Below, piece after piece: positions 16,237-24,919 of a stretch of 64,000 nucleotides of DNA. The notes under the pieces are model-generated. The model made no database searches, was not told the origin of the DNA, and saw only the letters and a list, made by a program, of their open reading frames with translations. The position numbers and the translations under genes were made by a program. Source of the stretch: an uncultured Microbacterium sp. Its GTDB lineage: Bacteria; Actinomycetota; Actinomycetes; Actinomycetales; Microbacteriaceae. The stretch covers positions 1 to 64,000 of the forward strand of contig NZ_CALBRW010000015.1 of the NCBI RefSeq assembly GCF_937927635.1, in the 5' to 3' direction. How positions within the stretch are numbered: the stretch's first letter is position 1; each line of letters begins with the position of its first letter.

Positions 16237-18084
16237 ATGACCGAGATCATGACGCCGGTGATTCCGGCACGCGGCCGACTGCGCCCGCTGGGGCTCTCCG
16301 AGGTGGTGCTGACCGACGGCTTCTGGGCCGAACGGCAGCGCGTGAACGGCACGGCCACGCTCGCGCACGCCGAGGCCAAGCAGGAGTCCGAGGGGTGGTT
16401 GCCCAACTTCGACCTGGCCGCGGCCGGCACGCTGCCGGAGGGCAGGCGCGGCAGGGAGTTCTCCGATTCGGAGGCGTACACGCTGCTGGAGGGGATGGCG
16501 TGGGAGATCGCCCGCACGGACGACCCCGCGCTGGAGGCCCGGTTCCGCGCGATCGTGCGCCGGGTGGCCGCCGCGCAGGAGGCCGACGGCTATCTGAACA
16601 CGCGGTTCGGGCGGCCGGGGCAGGGCGCCCGCTGGTCGGACCTGCAGTGGGGGCACGAGCTGTACTGCCTGGGTCATCTGTTCCAGGCCGCGGTCGCGCG
16701 CATCCGCACCAGGCCGGATGCCGATGACGGCCTGCGCGACGTGGCGCTGCGCGCCGCCGACCTGGTGTGCCGCGAGTTCGGCCCCGACGGTCGCGACGCG
16801 ATCTGCGGGCACGCCGAGGTGGAGGTCGGCCTGGCGGAGCTCGGCCGGGCGACCGGACGCCGCGAATACATCGACCAGGCGGCGCTGTTCGTCGAGCGGC
16901 ACGGCCGCGGGTCGCTCGGCGACATCGAGTACGGCCGGGAGTACTTCCAGGACGACGCGGCCGTGCGGGATGCCGAGGTGCTGCGCGGCCACGCGGTGCG
17001 CGCGAACTACCTGTCGGCCGCGGCCGTCGACGTGGCCGTCGAGAATCAGGATGCCGAGCTGATGAACGCCCTGCGCGCGCAGTGGGCGCACACGGCGGAG
17101 CGTCGCACCTACGTCACGGGCGGGCAGGGCTCGCACCATCAGGACGAGGCGTTCGGTGAGGACTGGGAGCTGCCGCCGGACCGGGCGTACTCGGAGACGT
17201 GCGCGGGGATCGGGTCGATCATGTTCTCGTGGCGGCTGCTGCTGGCCGACGGCGATGAGCGCTACGCCGACCTCATCGAGCGCACCCTGTTCAACGTGGT
17301 CGCCACCTCACCGTCGCCCGACGGCCGCGCCTTCTTCTATGCCAACACCCTGCACAAGCGCACGCCCACGCATTCCGTGGACTCGGAGGCCACGTCGCCG
17401 CGGGCCTCGTCGGCCATGCGGGCGCCGTGGTTCGAGGTGTCGTGCTGCCCGAACAACCTCGCGCGCACCTTCGCCAGCCTGGCGGCGTACGTCGCGACGG
17501 CGGATGACGAGGGCGTGCAGGTGCACCAGTTCGCGCCGAGCACGGTGCGCACGGAGTTGACCGACGGCACGCGCGTGGCGTTCGACGTGCAGACGGAATA
17601 CCCCGAGCGCGGCACGGTGCGGGTGACGATCGTCGAGGACGGCGAGTGGACGCTGAGTCTTCGCGTGCCTGCCTGGGCGGTCGGCGCCGGCGCGCGGTTC
17701 ATCCGCGACGGCTCGGCAGAGGTTCTGGATGCCGCCCCCGGCGCACTGCGCGTGCGCCGGACGTTCCGCGCCGGCGACATCGTCGAGCTCGAGCTGCCGG
17801 TGGCGCCGCGGATCACCGTGCCCGACCCGCACGTGGACGCCGTCCGCGGCTGCGTGGCGATCGAGCGCGGCCCCGAGGTGATGGCCCTGGAGTCACCGGA
17901 CTTCGGGACCGACATCGGCGAGGCCGTCGCGGATGCCGCATCCGCTCCGTTCGAGCGCGACGGAGCCGTGTGGGCGCGCATCGCCCGTCGCGGCGGCGAG
18001 GCGCACGTGGTGCGGCTGATCCCGTACCACTCCTGGGCTCAGCGCGGCCCGTCGACCATGCGGGTCTGGCTGCCGACGAGCTGA
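16237..18084 (+). CDS. GH127 beta-L-arabinofuranosidase
   Basis: Hydrolyses beta-1,2-linked L-arabinofuranose (DUF1680, HypBA1 type). It has 615 residues from the ATG at 16237 (a GTG at 16234 is also in frame). The residues equivalent to the HypBA1 catalytic site are present with conserved spacing: E304 (acid/base), then E320 and C322 in SETCAG, and C403-C404 in VSCCPNNLAR, which bind Zn and supply the Cys nucleophile. There is no signal peptide, so action is cytoplasmic. It is the terminal gene of the remnant importer operon and complements the alpha-specific GH51. Confidence 0.9.
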   Translation: MTEIMTPVIPARGRLRPLGLSEVVLTDGFWAERQRVNGTATLAHAEAKQESEGWLPNFDLAAAGTLPEGRRGREFSDSEAYTLLEGMAWEIARTDDPALEARFRAIVRRVAAAQEADGYLNTRFGRPGQGARWSDLQWGHELYCLGHLFQAAVARIRTRPDADDGLRDVALRAADLVCREFGPDGRDAICGHAEVEVGLAELGRATGRREYIDQAALFVERHGRGSLGDIEYGREYFQDDAAVRDAEVLRGHAVRANYLSAAAVDVAVENQDAELMNALRAQWAHTAERRTYVTGGQGSHHQDEAFGEDWELPPDRAYSETCAGIGSIMFSWRLLLADGDERYADLIERTLFNVVATSPSPDGRAFFYANTLHKRTPTHSVDSEATSPRASSAMRAPWFEVSCCPNNLARTFASLAAYVATADDEGVQVHQFAPSTVRTELTDGTRVAFDVQTEYPERGTVRVTIVEDGEWTLSLRVPAWAVGAGARFIRDGSAEVLDAAPGALRVRRTFRAGDIVELELPVAPRITVPDPHVDAVRGCVAIERGPEVMALESPDFGTDIGEAVADAASAPFERDGAVWARIARRGGEAHVVRLIPYHSWAQRGPSTMRVWLPTS

Positions 18085-18117
18085 GCCCAGGGTGTTCCCG
18101 AGGGGCGGATGCCGGTA

Positions 18118-19305
18118 TCAGCCGGCGGCCTCTTCGGGTCGCTCCTGCACGTCGATCGCGGCGGTGTCGGGGGTGTAGCCGGAGATGTGGCGCTCGTCGA
18201 CGCCGTCGTAGGCCGACAGCGGGCGGATCAGCGCGTTGCGGGACTGCTGCTCGAGGATGTGCGCCGTCCAGCCGGTGACGCGCGCCGCGATGAACAGCGG
18301 CGTGAACGTGAGCGTGTCGAAGCCGATCAGGTTGTACGCCGGGCCCGACGGGTAGTCCAGGTTCGGGTAGATGCCCTTGCGCGAGACGAACTCGCTCTCG
18401 AGCTTCTCGTACAGCTCGGCGACATCGGGGCGGTCGTAGTGCTCGACCAGGGTGTCGAGAGCTGCCTTCATGGTGGGCACGCGCGAGTCGCCGCGCTTGT
18501 AGACCCGGTGCCCGAAGCCCATGATCTTGCGCTTCTCAGCCAGCGCCTTGTCCAACCATGCAGAAACCTCCGAAGCCGAGCCGATCTCGTCGAAGATGTG
18601 CATGACGGCCTCGTTGGCGCCGCCGTGCAGCGGGCCCTTCAGCGCGCCGATGGCGCCGACCACGGCCGAGTACATATCGCTGAGCGTGGACGTGATCACG
18701 CGGGCGGTGAACGTGGACGCGTTGAACGAGTGCTCCGCGTACAAAATCATCGAGCGGTTGAAGGCGTCGACGACGACCGCATCCGGTTCCTCGCCGAAGG
18801 TGAGCCAGAGGAAGTTCGCGGCATAGTCGAGGTCGTCGCGCGACTGCACGATCTCCTGCCCGCGGCGGCGACGCTGGCCGTACGCGACGATGGCCGGCAG
18901 CACGGCGAACAGCGCCAGGCTGCGCTGAAGATTCTGCTCGGGCGTGCCCACCGCGTCCAGCACGTTGCCGGTGCCCGCGGTCTCGAATGCACCGATCACG
19001 CTGACCGCGGTGCGCACCTCGTCCATCGGATGCGAGTCCAGCGGCAGCGCGTCGATCGCGGCCTTCACGGCCGGGGTCAGCGCGCGGTGCTCGCGCTCGG
19101 CGGCGCGGAAGGCGGCCAGCTGTCCGGCATCCGGCAGCTCACCGTTCCACAGCAGGTAGGCGACGGCTTCGAACGGCTGGGTGGCCGCCAGCTCCTGCAC
19201 GGGATATCCCCGGTACATCAGGCTGTTGGTCTCGGGGTTGACCTTGCTGATGGCGGTGACGTCGGCGACGACGCCGGCGAGGCCCTTCTTGATGTCCTCG
19301 GTCAT
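18118..19305 (-). CDS. prpC: 2-methylcitrate synthase (citrate synthase family)
   Basis: Condenses propionyl-CoA with oxaloacetate. It has 395 residues. Active-site motifs are PLHGGANEAV and IMGFGHRVYKRGDSR with the catalytic His residues, and FDTLTFTPLFIAARVTGW near the C-terminus. Sequence alone does not separate it from citrate synthase, but it follows prpD and prpB with a 3-bp gap, which decides the call. It is the last gene of gntR-prpD-prpB-prpC. Confidence 0.92.
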   Translation of the reverse strand: MTEDIKKGLAGVVADVTAISKVNPETNSLMYRGYPVQELAATQPFEAVAYLLWNGELPDAGQLAAFRAAEREHRALTPAVKAAIDALPLDSHPMDEVRTAVSVIGAFETAGTGNVLDAVGTPEQNLQRSLALFAVLPAIVAYGQRRRRGQEIVQSRDDLDYAANFLWLTFGEEPDAVVVDAFNRSMILYAEHSFNASTFTARVITSTLSDMYSAVVGAIGALKGPLHGGANEAVMHIFDEIGSASEVSAWLDKALAEKRKIMGFGHRVYKRGDSRVPTMKAALDTLVEHYDRPDVAELYEKLESEFVSRKGIYPNLDYPSGPAYNLIGFDTLTFTPLFIAARVTGWTAHILEQQSRNALIRPLSAYDGVDERHISGYTPDTAAIDVQERPEEAAG

Positions 19306-19308
19306 TGC

Positions 19309-20211
19309 TCAGCCCTTCGTGACGGTGAAGTTGAAGACGCCGGAGTCGAAGTGGTTGTACGACTCGTAGTCGATGAGGTCATACAGGTCGGCGCGGTGCT
19401 GCATCTCGCCGAGCTTGGAGGTCAGGTGCCCCTCCTCGATCAGCGTATCGAGTGCGCGGGCCGATGCGCCCATGGAGATGCGCAGCAGCGACACCGGCCA
19501 GATGACGATGTTCACGCCCACGTCGCGCAGCTGGTCGACGGTGAACAGGTCGCTCTTGCCGAACTCGGTCATGTTGGCCAGGATCGGCACGTCCACGGCA
19601 TCCCGCATCGCGGCGAATTCCTCGAGCGACCGCATCGCCTCGGGGAAGATCGCGTCGGCGCCGGCATCGACGAGGGCCTTGGCGCGGTCCTTCGCGGCGT
19701 CGAGGCCGTCGACGGCGGCGATGTCGGTGCGGGCCATGATCAGGAAGTTCTCATCGCGGCGCGCATCGACGGCGGCACGGATGCGCTTCAGCGCGGTCTG
19801 CTCGTCGACGACCTGCTTGCCGTCGAGGTGGCCGCACCGCTTGGGGTTGACCTGGTCCTCGATGTGGGTGCCGGAGAGCCCGGCATCCTCCAGCGTCTGG
19901 ATGGTGCGCGCGACGTTCATCGGCTCGCCGAACCCGGTGTCGGCGTCGATGATGGCGGGCAGCTCGGTCATCCGGGCGATCTGCGCACCGCGGCCGGCCA
20001 CCTCGCTGAGCGTGGTGAGGCCGATGTCGGGCAGGCCGAGGTCGGCGGAGAGCACGGCGCCCGAGATGTAGACGCCCTCGAAGCCCTTCTGCTCGATGAG
20101 CCGGGCCGACAGCGGGTTGAACGCGCCGGGGACGCGCAGCAGTTCGCCGGTCGCGAGCCGCTCCCGGAACAGCCGGCGCTTCTCGTGCGCCGGGGTGGAT
20201 GAGTACAGCAT
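19309..20211 (-). CDS. prpB: Methylisocitrate lyase
   Basis: Cleaves 2-methylisocitrate to pyruvate and succinate. It has 300 residues in the PEP mutase/isocitrate lyase superfamily. Visible motifs are DADTGFGEPMNVARTI, the loop NPKRCGHLDGK with the catalytic Cys, and MARTDI. Its ATG overlaps the last base of the prpD stop, so translation is coupled. Confidence 0.94.
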   Translation of the reverse strand: MLYSSTPAHEKRRLFRERLATGELLRVPGAFNPLSARLIEQKGFEGVYISGAVLSADLGLPDIGLTTLSEVAGRGAQIARMTELPAIIDADTGFGEPMNVARTIQTLEDAGLSGTHIEDQVNPKRCGHLDGKQVVDEQTALKRIRAAVDARRDENFLIMARTDIAAVDGLDAAKDRAKALVDAGADAIFPEAMRSLEEFAAMRDAVDVPILANMTEFGKSDLFTVDQLRDVGVNIVIWPVSLLRISMGASARALDTLIEEGHLTSKLGEMQHRADLYDLIDYESYNHFDSGVFNFTVTKG

Positions 20212-21761
20212 CAGAACAGTCCCTTCGGGGCCTCGGGGGCGGATGCCAGGATGCCCGGCTTCGCGATGATCGAGAGCTCGCCGACCTCGGCGGCGGTCAG
20301 CTCGGGCAGGCGCTGCACCAGCTCGAGGAACCGGTCGATCTCGGCGGGCTCGAGCACCGGCTCGGCGAGGATGCGGAACTTGCGGATGTACTGCTCGCGG
20401 CCGAACGGCCGGGCGCCCAGCGGGTGCGCGTCGGCCACGGCGATCTCGTCGACGACCGTCGAGCCGTCGGTGAGCGTGATCTCCACACGACCGCCGAACG
20501 CCTTCTCGGCGGGGTCGATGGAGTGGTAGCGGCGCGTCCACTCCGGGTCCTCGGCCGTGGTGACCTTGTGCCACAGCTCCACGGTGTCGGGCCGTGCCGC
20601 ACGAGACGGCAGGTACGAGTCGACGTGGTGCCAGGTGCCGTCCTGCAGGGCAACCGTGAAGATGTACGGCACGGAGTGGTCGAGCGTCTCGCGCGAAGCC
20701 GTGGGGTCGTACTTCTGCGGGTCGTTCGCGCCGGAGCCGATCACGTTGTGCGTGTGGTGACTGGTGTGGATGACGATCGACGCGATGTTCGCCGGGTCGC
20801 GCAGCTCGGGGCGGGCGGTGCCCAGGCGCCGGGCCAGGTCGATGATGGCCTGCGCCTGGTACTCGGCGGAGTGCTCCTTGGTGTACGTGTCGAGGATGCC
20901 GCGCTTGGCCTCGCCCGGAGCGGGCAGCGGCACGTCGTACGAGGCGCCTTCGTCATCTGCCCCATGAGAGCGGCCGTCCAGCATCCAGGCGATCACGCCG
21001 TCCTCGCCCTCGTAGATCGGGCTGGGCGACGTCTGGCCGCGCATGGCGCGGTCGACGGCCTCGACGGCCATCTTGCCGGCGAACGCCGGGGCGTGCGCCT
21101 TCCAGGTGGAGATCTCGCCCTTGCGGCTCTGCCGAGTGGCGGTGGTGACGTGCAGCGCCTGTCCGACGGCCTGGTAGATGGTCTCGGCGGGCAGATCCAG
21201 CATGGTGCCGATGCCGGCGGCGGCGGAGGGGCCGAGGTGCGCGACGTGGTCGATCTTGTGCGCGTGCAGGCAGATCGCTCGCACCAGGTCGACCTGGATC
21301 TCGTAGCCGGTGGCGATGCCGCGCACGAGGGCGCGTCCATCGCATCCGGCGTGCTGCGCGACGGCGAGGATCGGCGGGATGTTGTCGCCGGGGTGCGAGT
21401 ACTCGGCGGCGAGGAAGGTGTCGTGGTAGTCCAGCTCGCGCACGGCCACGCCGTTGGCCCACGCCGCCCATTCGGGGCTGGTGCGGTGATCGAGCTCGGC
21501 GCCGAAGATCGTCGACCCCGCTCCCCCGGTGGAGACCGGGTGGCTGAAGGCCTGTGCGCGGGCGGCGATGATCGGGCCGCGGGTGAGGGATGCCGCGGCC
21601 ACGGAGGCGTTGTCGATGATGCGGTTGATGATCATCTCGACGACCTCGGGCTCGACCTCCACCGGGTCGGCGGCGACCTCGGCGATCTTCCAGGCCAGCT
21701 GCTCCTCGCGGGGCAGCTCCTCCTCGGAGCGGTACACACGGACGTGATGGGTGACGGTCAT
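20211..21761 (-). CDS. prpD: 2-methylcitrate dehydratase
   Basis: Dehydrates 2-methylcitrate to 2-methyl-cis-aconitate. It has 516 residues in the MmgE/PrpD family. The stretches AEYSHPGDNIPPILAVAQ, HLGPSAAAGIGTMLDLP and RQSRKGEISTWKAHAPAFAG are typical. The ATG overlaps the end of the GntR gene in an ATGA. No aconitase gene for the hydration step lies in this window, so that activity must come from elsewhere. Confidence 0.94.
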   Translation of the reverse strand: MTVTHHVRVYRSEEELPREEQLAWKIAEVAADPVEVEPEVVEMIINRIIDNASVAAASLTRGPIIAARAQAFSHPVSTGGAGSTIFGAELDHRTSPEWAAWANGVAVRELDYHDTFLAAEYSHPGDNIPPILAVAQHAGCDGRALVRGIATGYEIQVDLVRAICLHAHKIDHVAHLGPSAAAGIGTMLDLPAETIYQAVGQALHVTTATRQSRKGEISTWKAHAPAFAGKMAVEAVDRAMRGQTSPSPIYEGEDGVIAWMLDGRSHGADDEGASYDVPLPAPGEAKRGILDTYTKEHSAEYQAQAIIDLARRLGTARPELRDPANIASIVIHTSHHTHNVIGSGANDPQKYDPTASRETLDHSVPYIFTVALQDGTWHHVDSYLPSRAARPDTVELWHKVTTAEDPEWTRRYHSIDPAEKAFGGRVEITLTDGSTVVDEIAVADAHPLGARPFGREQYIRKFRILAEPVLEPAEIDRFLELVQRLPELTAAEVGELSIIAKPGILASAPEAPKGLF

Positions 21762-22429
21762 GGGGTTCCTTCGTTCTGGAGAGATTCGAGGATGCCGGTG
21801 AGGGCGTTGTGCAGGTGGACGTGGGTGGCGTGCGCGGCGAGCTCCGCATCGCCGGCTGCCAGGGCACGGACGATGAGCAGATGCTCGGATGCCGATGCCG
21901 CCAGCCGCGCGGGCTTGTCGCGCGCCATGCGGCGCACCCGCACGAGGTGGGTGCGGACGGGTCGCAGGGCGGAGGTGAGGTAGTCGTTGCCGTGGGATGC
22001 GTCGATCTCGGCATCCAGTCGGGCGATGAGCGCGTAGTACGCGTCGCGGCCGGCGTCGCCGGCCAGGTCGACGTGCGAGAACTCCGCGGCGAGCGCGGCG
22101 AAGGCATCCCGATCGCCGCGCTGGGCCGCCAGCCGCGCGGCGGTCTCCTCCAGCGCGCGGCGGATCTCGAACAGGGAGCGGATGTCGTCGGCATCCAGTG
22201 CCGCGACGACGGTGACACGCGGCGACTGCTGCACGGCGAGGCCGTCGGCCACGAGCCTGCGCAGCGCCTCGCGCAGGGGCGTGCGGCTCACGCCGAAGCG
22301 CTCGGCCTGCTCGGCCTCGGCGAGCACGGCGCCGGCGGGAAGAGCCCCGGACTGGATCTCCTCCAGCAGCGCCGCGTACGCGCGGTCGCCGGCGCGCGGG
22401 GAGTCGACGGCAGTGCTCATAGAGCTCAT
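21758..22429 (-). CDS. GntR-family (FCD subfamily) regulator of the prp operon
   Basis: A transcription factor with an N-terminal winged helix (GDRAYAALLEEIQSGALPAG, then ERFGVSRTPLREALRRLVADGL) and a C-terminal FCD-type all-helical ligand domain. It is the first gene of the propionate operon and its stop overlaps the prpD start, so it very probably controls that operon in response to a methylcitrate-cycle intermediate. ATGs at 22429 and 22420 and a GTG at 22438 are possible starts. The GTG overlaps a GTATAC operator copy, so I prefer 22429, giving about 223 residues. Confidence 0.87.
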   Translation of the reverse strand: MSSMSTAVDSPRAGDRAYAALLEEIQSGALPAGAVLAEAEQAERFGVSRTPLREALRRLVADGLAVQQSPRVTVVAALDADDIRSLFEIRRALEETAARLAAQRGDRDAFAALAAEFSHVDLAGDAGRDAYYALIARLDAEIDASHGNDYLTSALRPVRTHLVRVRRMARDKPARLAASASEHLLIVRALAAGDAELAAHATHVHLHNALTGILESLQNEGTP

Positions 22430-22490
22430 CGTATACACAAACGCGCGCGAACGCCATCATACGCTGTTCTGAATGGCTCTGCGTATACAT
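22430..22490 (-). promoter_or_regulatory. GntR operator pair and prp promoter region
   Basis: The hexamer GTATAC occurs in similar contexts at 22431-22436 (CGTATACACA) and 22483-22488 (GCGTATACAT), 52 bp apart. This resembles the TNGTNNNACNA class known for FCD-type GntR regulators. On the minus strand TATGAT (22456-22461) between them could be a -10 box, which would put the two sites on either side of the transcription start. Confidence 0.55.
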
Positions 22491-22500
22491 AAGAATCTTC

Positions 22501-22553
22501 TTGCATTCTCAGTACTCAGCGTTACTATGTACTAGTAGTCAATGACACTGAGT
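22501..22553 (+). promoter_or_regulatory. Promoter and probable operator of the padR operon
   Basis: TTGCAT (22501-22506) and TACTAT (22523-22528), 16 bp apart, form a good housekeeping promoter. ACTCAG (22514-22519) and CTGAGT (22548-22553) are inverted arms flanking the -10 box. PadR proteins usually repress their own operon through such sites. Confidence 0.55.
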
Positions 22554-22569
22554 AGTGAAGGGAGCGCCG

Positions 22570-22905
22570 ATGAGCAAGCAGTTGACCGAGATGCTCAAGG
22601 GCACGCTCGAGGGCATCGTGCTCGCGCTGCTGTCGGGCAGACCGGCCTACGGCTACGAGATCACCGCGCAGCTGCGCGACCGCGGTTTCGAGGACATCGC
22701 CGAGGGCACCGTGTACGCGCTGCTGGTGCGCATCGAGCAGAAGGGCCTCGTCGACGTCGAGAAGGTGCCCAGTGAGAAGGGCCCGCCGCGCAAGGTCTTC
22801 ACGCTCAACGACCGGGGCGAGCAGGAGCTCGCCGAGTTCTGGACGACCTGGAGCCTCCTCGCAGGACGAATCGAAGAACTGAACCCGAAGAACAGGGAGA
22901 ACTGA
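22570..22905 (+). CDS. PadR-family transcriptional regulator
   Basis: A 111-residue winged-helix regulator. The family core is clear: MLKGTLEGIVLALLSGRPAYGYEITAQL, then IAEGTVYALLVRIEQKGLV and the wing region PRKVFTLNDRGEQEL. AAGGGA precedes the ATG by 8 bases. The GTG at 22555 in the same frame overlaps the ribosome site and is unlikely. It is the first gene of a four-gene operon with DUF1048 and a two-gene ABC exporter, so it probably represses that exporter until a toxic ligand binds. Confidence 0.92.
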   Translation: MSKQLTEMLKGTLEGIVLALLSGRPAYGYEITAQLRDRGFEDIAEGTVYALLVRIEQKGLVDVEKVPSEKGPPRKVFTLNDRGEQELAEFWTTWSLLAGRIEELNPKNREN

Positions 22906-22906
22906 C

Positions 22907-23275
22907 ATGGCCATGAAGTGGATCGAGGCGGTCACCGGACCGCTCGAGCAGAAGAAGCAGTACCGGCAGGACAAGGCCCGCATCGAGAGCCTGCCGGAAC
23001 CGTACGGGACAGCTGCGAAGGCGATGCACCGCTACCTGTTGAACACCAGCGGCATCGTCGACGGCGACGTCATCATCCGGATGCTGACCGACCTGGCCGA
23101 CCTCTGGGAGGCGGCCGCCGTCGACGGCACCTCCGTGCACAGCATCGTCGGCGACGACCCGGTCGACTTCGCCGACACCTTCGCCAGGGCGTACGCCGCG
23201 AAGGAATGGCAGGACAAGGAGCGCGCGCGCTTCACCCAGGCGATCGAGGATGCCGAGAGGGCTGAAGGCTCATGA
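22907..23275 (+). CDS. DUF1048 family protein
   Basis: A 122-residue helical protein (QKKQYRQDKARIESLPEPYGTAAKAMHRYLLNTS in outline). DUF1048 genes commonly sit between padR and ABC exporter genes in Gram-positive bacteria; their molecular role is unknown. It begins 1 bp after padR and its end overlaps the ATPase start. An ATG two codons in (22913) is an alternative start. Confidence 0.82.
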   Translation: MAMKWIEAVTGPLEQKKQYRQDKARIESLPEPYGTAAKAMHRYLLNTSGIVDGDVIIRMLTDLADLWEAAAVDGTSVHSIVGDDPVDFADTFARAYAAKEWQDKERARFTQAIEDAERAEGS

Positions 23276-24027
23276 CCGACGCGATCACCGTGCGCGGCGT
23301 GCAGAAGTCCTTCAAGGGCCTGCACGTGCTGCGGGGCGTGGACTTCACCGTCGAGCGCGGCAGCGTCTTCGCGCTTCTGGGCTCGAACGGGGCCGGCAAG
23401 ACCACGCTCGTGCGGATCCTGTCGACGCTGTCGCAGGCGGATGCCGGCGGCGCGACCGTCAACGGGTTCGACGTGGCGGCCCGGCCGCTCGACGTGCGCC
23501 GGTCGATCAGCCTGACCGGGCAGTTCGCCGCGGTCGACGAGGTCCTCACCGGGCGCGAGAACCTCGTGCTGGTCGGTTGCCTGCGGCACCTGCCGGACCC
23601 GGGTGCGGCGGCGGATGCGCTGCTGGCCCGGTTCCGGCTGACGGATGCGGGCGCGAGGCGCGCCGGCACCTACTCGGGCGGCATGCGGCGACGGCTCGAC
23701 ATCGCCATGAGCCTGGTCGGCGACCCCGAGGTCATCTACCTCGACGAGCCCACCACCGGACTGGATCCCGAGGCGCGGATCGAGGTGTGGAACGTGGTGA
23801 AGGAGCTGGCGGATGCCGGTCGCACGGTGCTGCTGACCACGCAGTACCTCGACGAGGCCGAGCACCTGGCAGACCGCATCGCGATCCTGCACGAAGGGCG
23901 CATCATCGCGAACGGCTCGCTGGCGGAGCTGAAGCAGCTGCTGCCGGCCGCGACCGTCGAGTACGTCGAGAAGCAGCCCACGCTCGAGGAGATCTTCCTG
24001 AGCCTGGTCGGGAGGGATGCCGCATGA
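23272..24027 (+). CDS. ABC exporter ATPase, DrrA type
   Basis: A 251-residue ATP-binding subunit of a two-component exporter of the daunorubicin-resistance type. Walker A is GSNGAGKTT near residues 37-45, the signature is YSGGMRRR and Walker B is VIYLDEPTTGLD, followed by the H-loop region where Q (TTQYLDEAEHLAD) replaces the usual His. That replacement is common in DrrA-like proteins. Its start overlaps DUF1048 and its stop overlaps the permease start, giving tight coupling. Confidence 0.92.
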   Translation: MTDAITVRGVQKSFKGLHVLRGVDFTVERGSVFALLGSNGAGKTTLVRILSTLSQADAGGATVNGFDVAARPLDVRRSISLTGQFAAVDEVLTGRENLVLVGCLRHLPDPGAAADALLARFRLTDAGARRAGTYSGGMRRRLDIAMSLVGDPEVIYLDEPTTGLDPEARIEVWNVVKELADAGRTVLLTTQYLDEAEHLADRIAILHEGRIIANGSLAELKQLLPAATVEYVEKQPTLEEIFLSLVGRDAA

Positions 24028-24791
24028 CCACGCACTTCGTGGCGGACACCGCCACTCTCACCGGCCGCTCGATGCGGCACATCCTGCGCAGCGCCGACAC
24101 CATCATCACCACGGCGGTCACCCCGATCGCGCTGATGCTGCTGTTCGTGTTCGTGTTCGGCGGCGCGCTGCGGCAGAGCATCGGGGCCGAGAGCTACGTG
24201 GACTACCTGCTCCCCGGCATCCTGCTCATCGCCATCGCCTCGGGCATCGCCTACACGGCGTTCCGGCTGTTCACGGATCTGCAGGGCGGCATCTTCGAGC
24301 GGTTCCATTCCATGCCCATCTCGCGGTCGAGCATCCTCTGGGCGCACGTGCTCACCTCGCTGGTCGCCAACGGCATCACGCTGGCGATCATCTTCGCAGT
24401 GGGGCTGCTGATGGGCTTCCGCACCAGCGCGAGCGTGTGGGCGTGGCTGGGCGTGATCGGCATCCTGGCGCTGTTCACGCTGGCGCTGACCTGGCTGGCC
24501 GTGATCGCGGGGCTGTCGGCGAAGACCGTCGACGGCGCCAGCGCGTTCAGCTACCCGCTGATCTTCCTGCCGTTCATCAGCTCGGCGTTCGTGCCGACCG
24601 AGACCATGCCCGGCCCGGTGCGCTGGTTCGCCGAGAACCAGCCGGTCACCTCGATCGTGAACTCGATCCAGGCGCTGTTCGCGGGTGAGCCCGTGGGTTC
24701 GTCGATCTGGGTCGCGCTGGCCTGGTGCGTCGGCATCCTCGTCATCGCCTATGTGTTCGCGATGCGCGCGTATCGGAGGCGGATCGGCTGA
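24024..24791 (+). CDS. ABC-2 type exporter permease, DrrB type
   Basis: A 255-residue membrane protein with six predicted segments (for example TPIALMLLFVFVFGGAL, LLPGILLIAIASGIAY and IWVALAWCVGILVIAYVF) and the ABC-2 family stretch FLPFISSAFVPTETMPGPVRWFAENQPVT. It pairs with the ATPase upstream to form an exporter of lipophilic compounds or drugs. It is the last gene of the padR operon, followed by a strong inverted repeat. Confidence 0.92.
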   Translation: MTTHFVADTATLTGRSMRHILRSADTIITTAVTPIALMLLFVFVFGGALRQSIGAESYVDYLLPGILLIAIASGIAYTAFRLFTDLQGGIFERFHSMPISRSSILWAHVLTSLVANGITLAIIFAVGLLMGFRTSASVWAWLGVIGILALFTLALTWLAVIAGLSAKTVDGASAFSYPLIFLPFISSAFVPTETMPGPVRWFAENQPVTSIVNSIQALFAGEPVGSSIWVALAWCVGILVIAYVFAMRAYRRRIG

Positions 24792-24804
24792 GCCGCCTGT
24801 TGCG

Positions 24805-24884
24805 CCGACACCCCGTGCTGACGTCCACACCCCGTGCTGCAGACGCCCACAGCACGGGGTGTCGGCCGTATCCCGGGGTGTCGG
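24805..24884. terminator. Bidirectional hairpin with doubled arms between convergent genes
   Basis: CCGACACCCCGTGCTG (24805-24820) pairs perfectly over 16 bp with 24850-24865. A second copy of the left arm (CCACACCCCGTGCTG, 24825-24839) and a second right arm (CGGGGTGTCGG, 24874-24884) allow alternative pairings. It lies between the ends of the exporter operon and the EamA gene and can terminate both. It resembles the element at 706-783. Confidence 0.65.
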
Positions 24885-24919
24885 GCCTCAGCGGCAGGTC
24901 AGCCGGATCGGCCGAGGCA

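Noticed and set aside
22907..23275. Toxin or secreted effector in the padR operon
   Set aside because: The protein matches the DUF1048 pattern usual in PadR/ABC operons and has no signal peptide or toxin motif.
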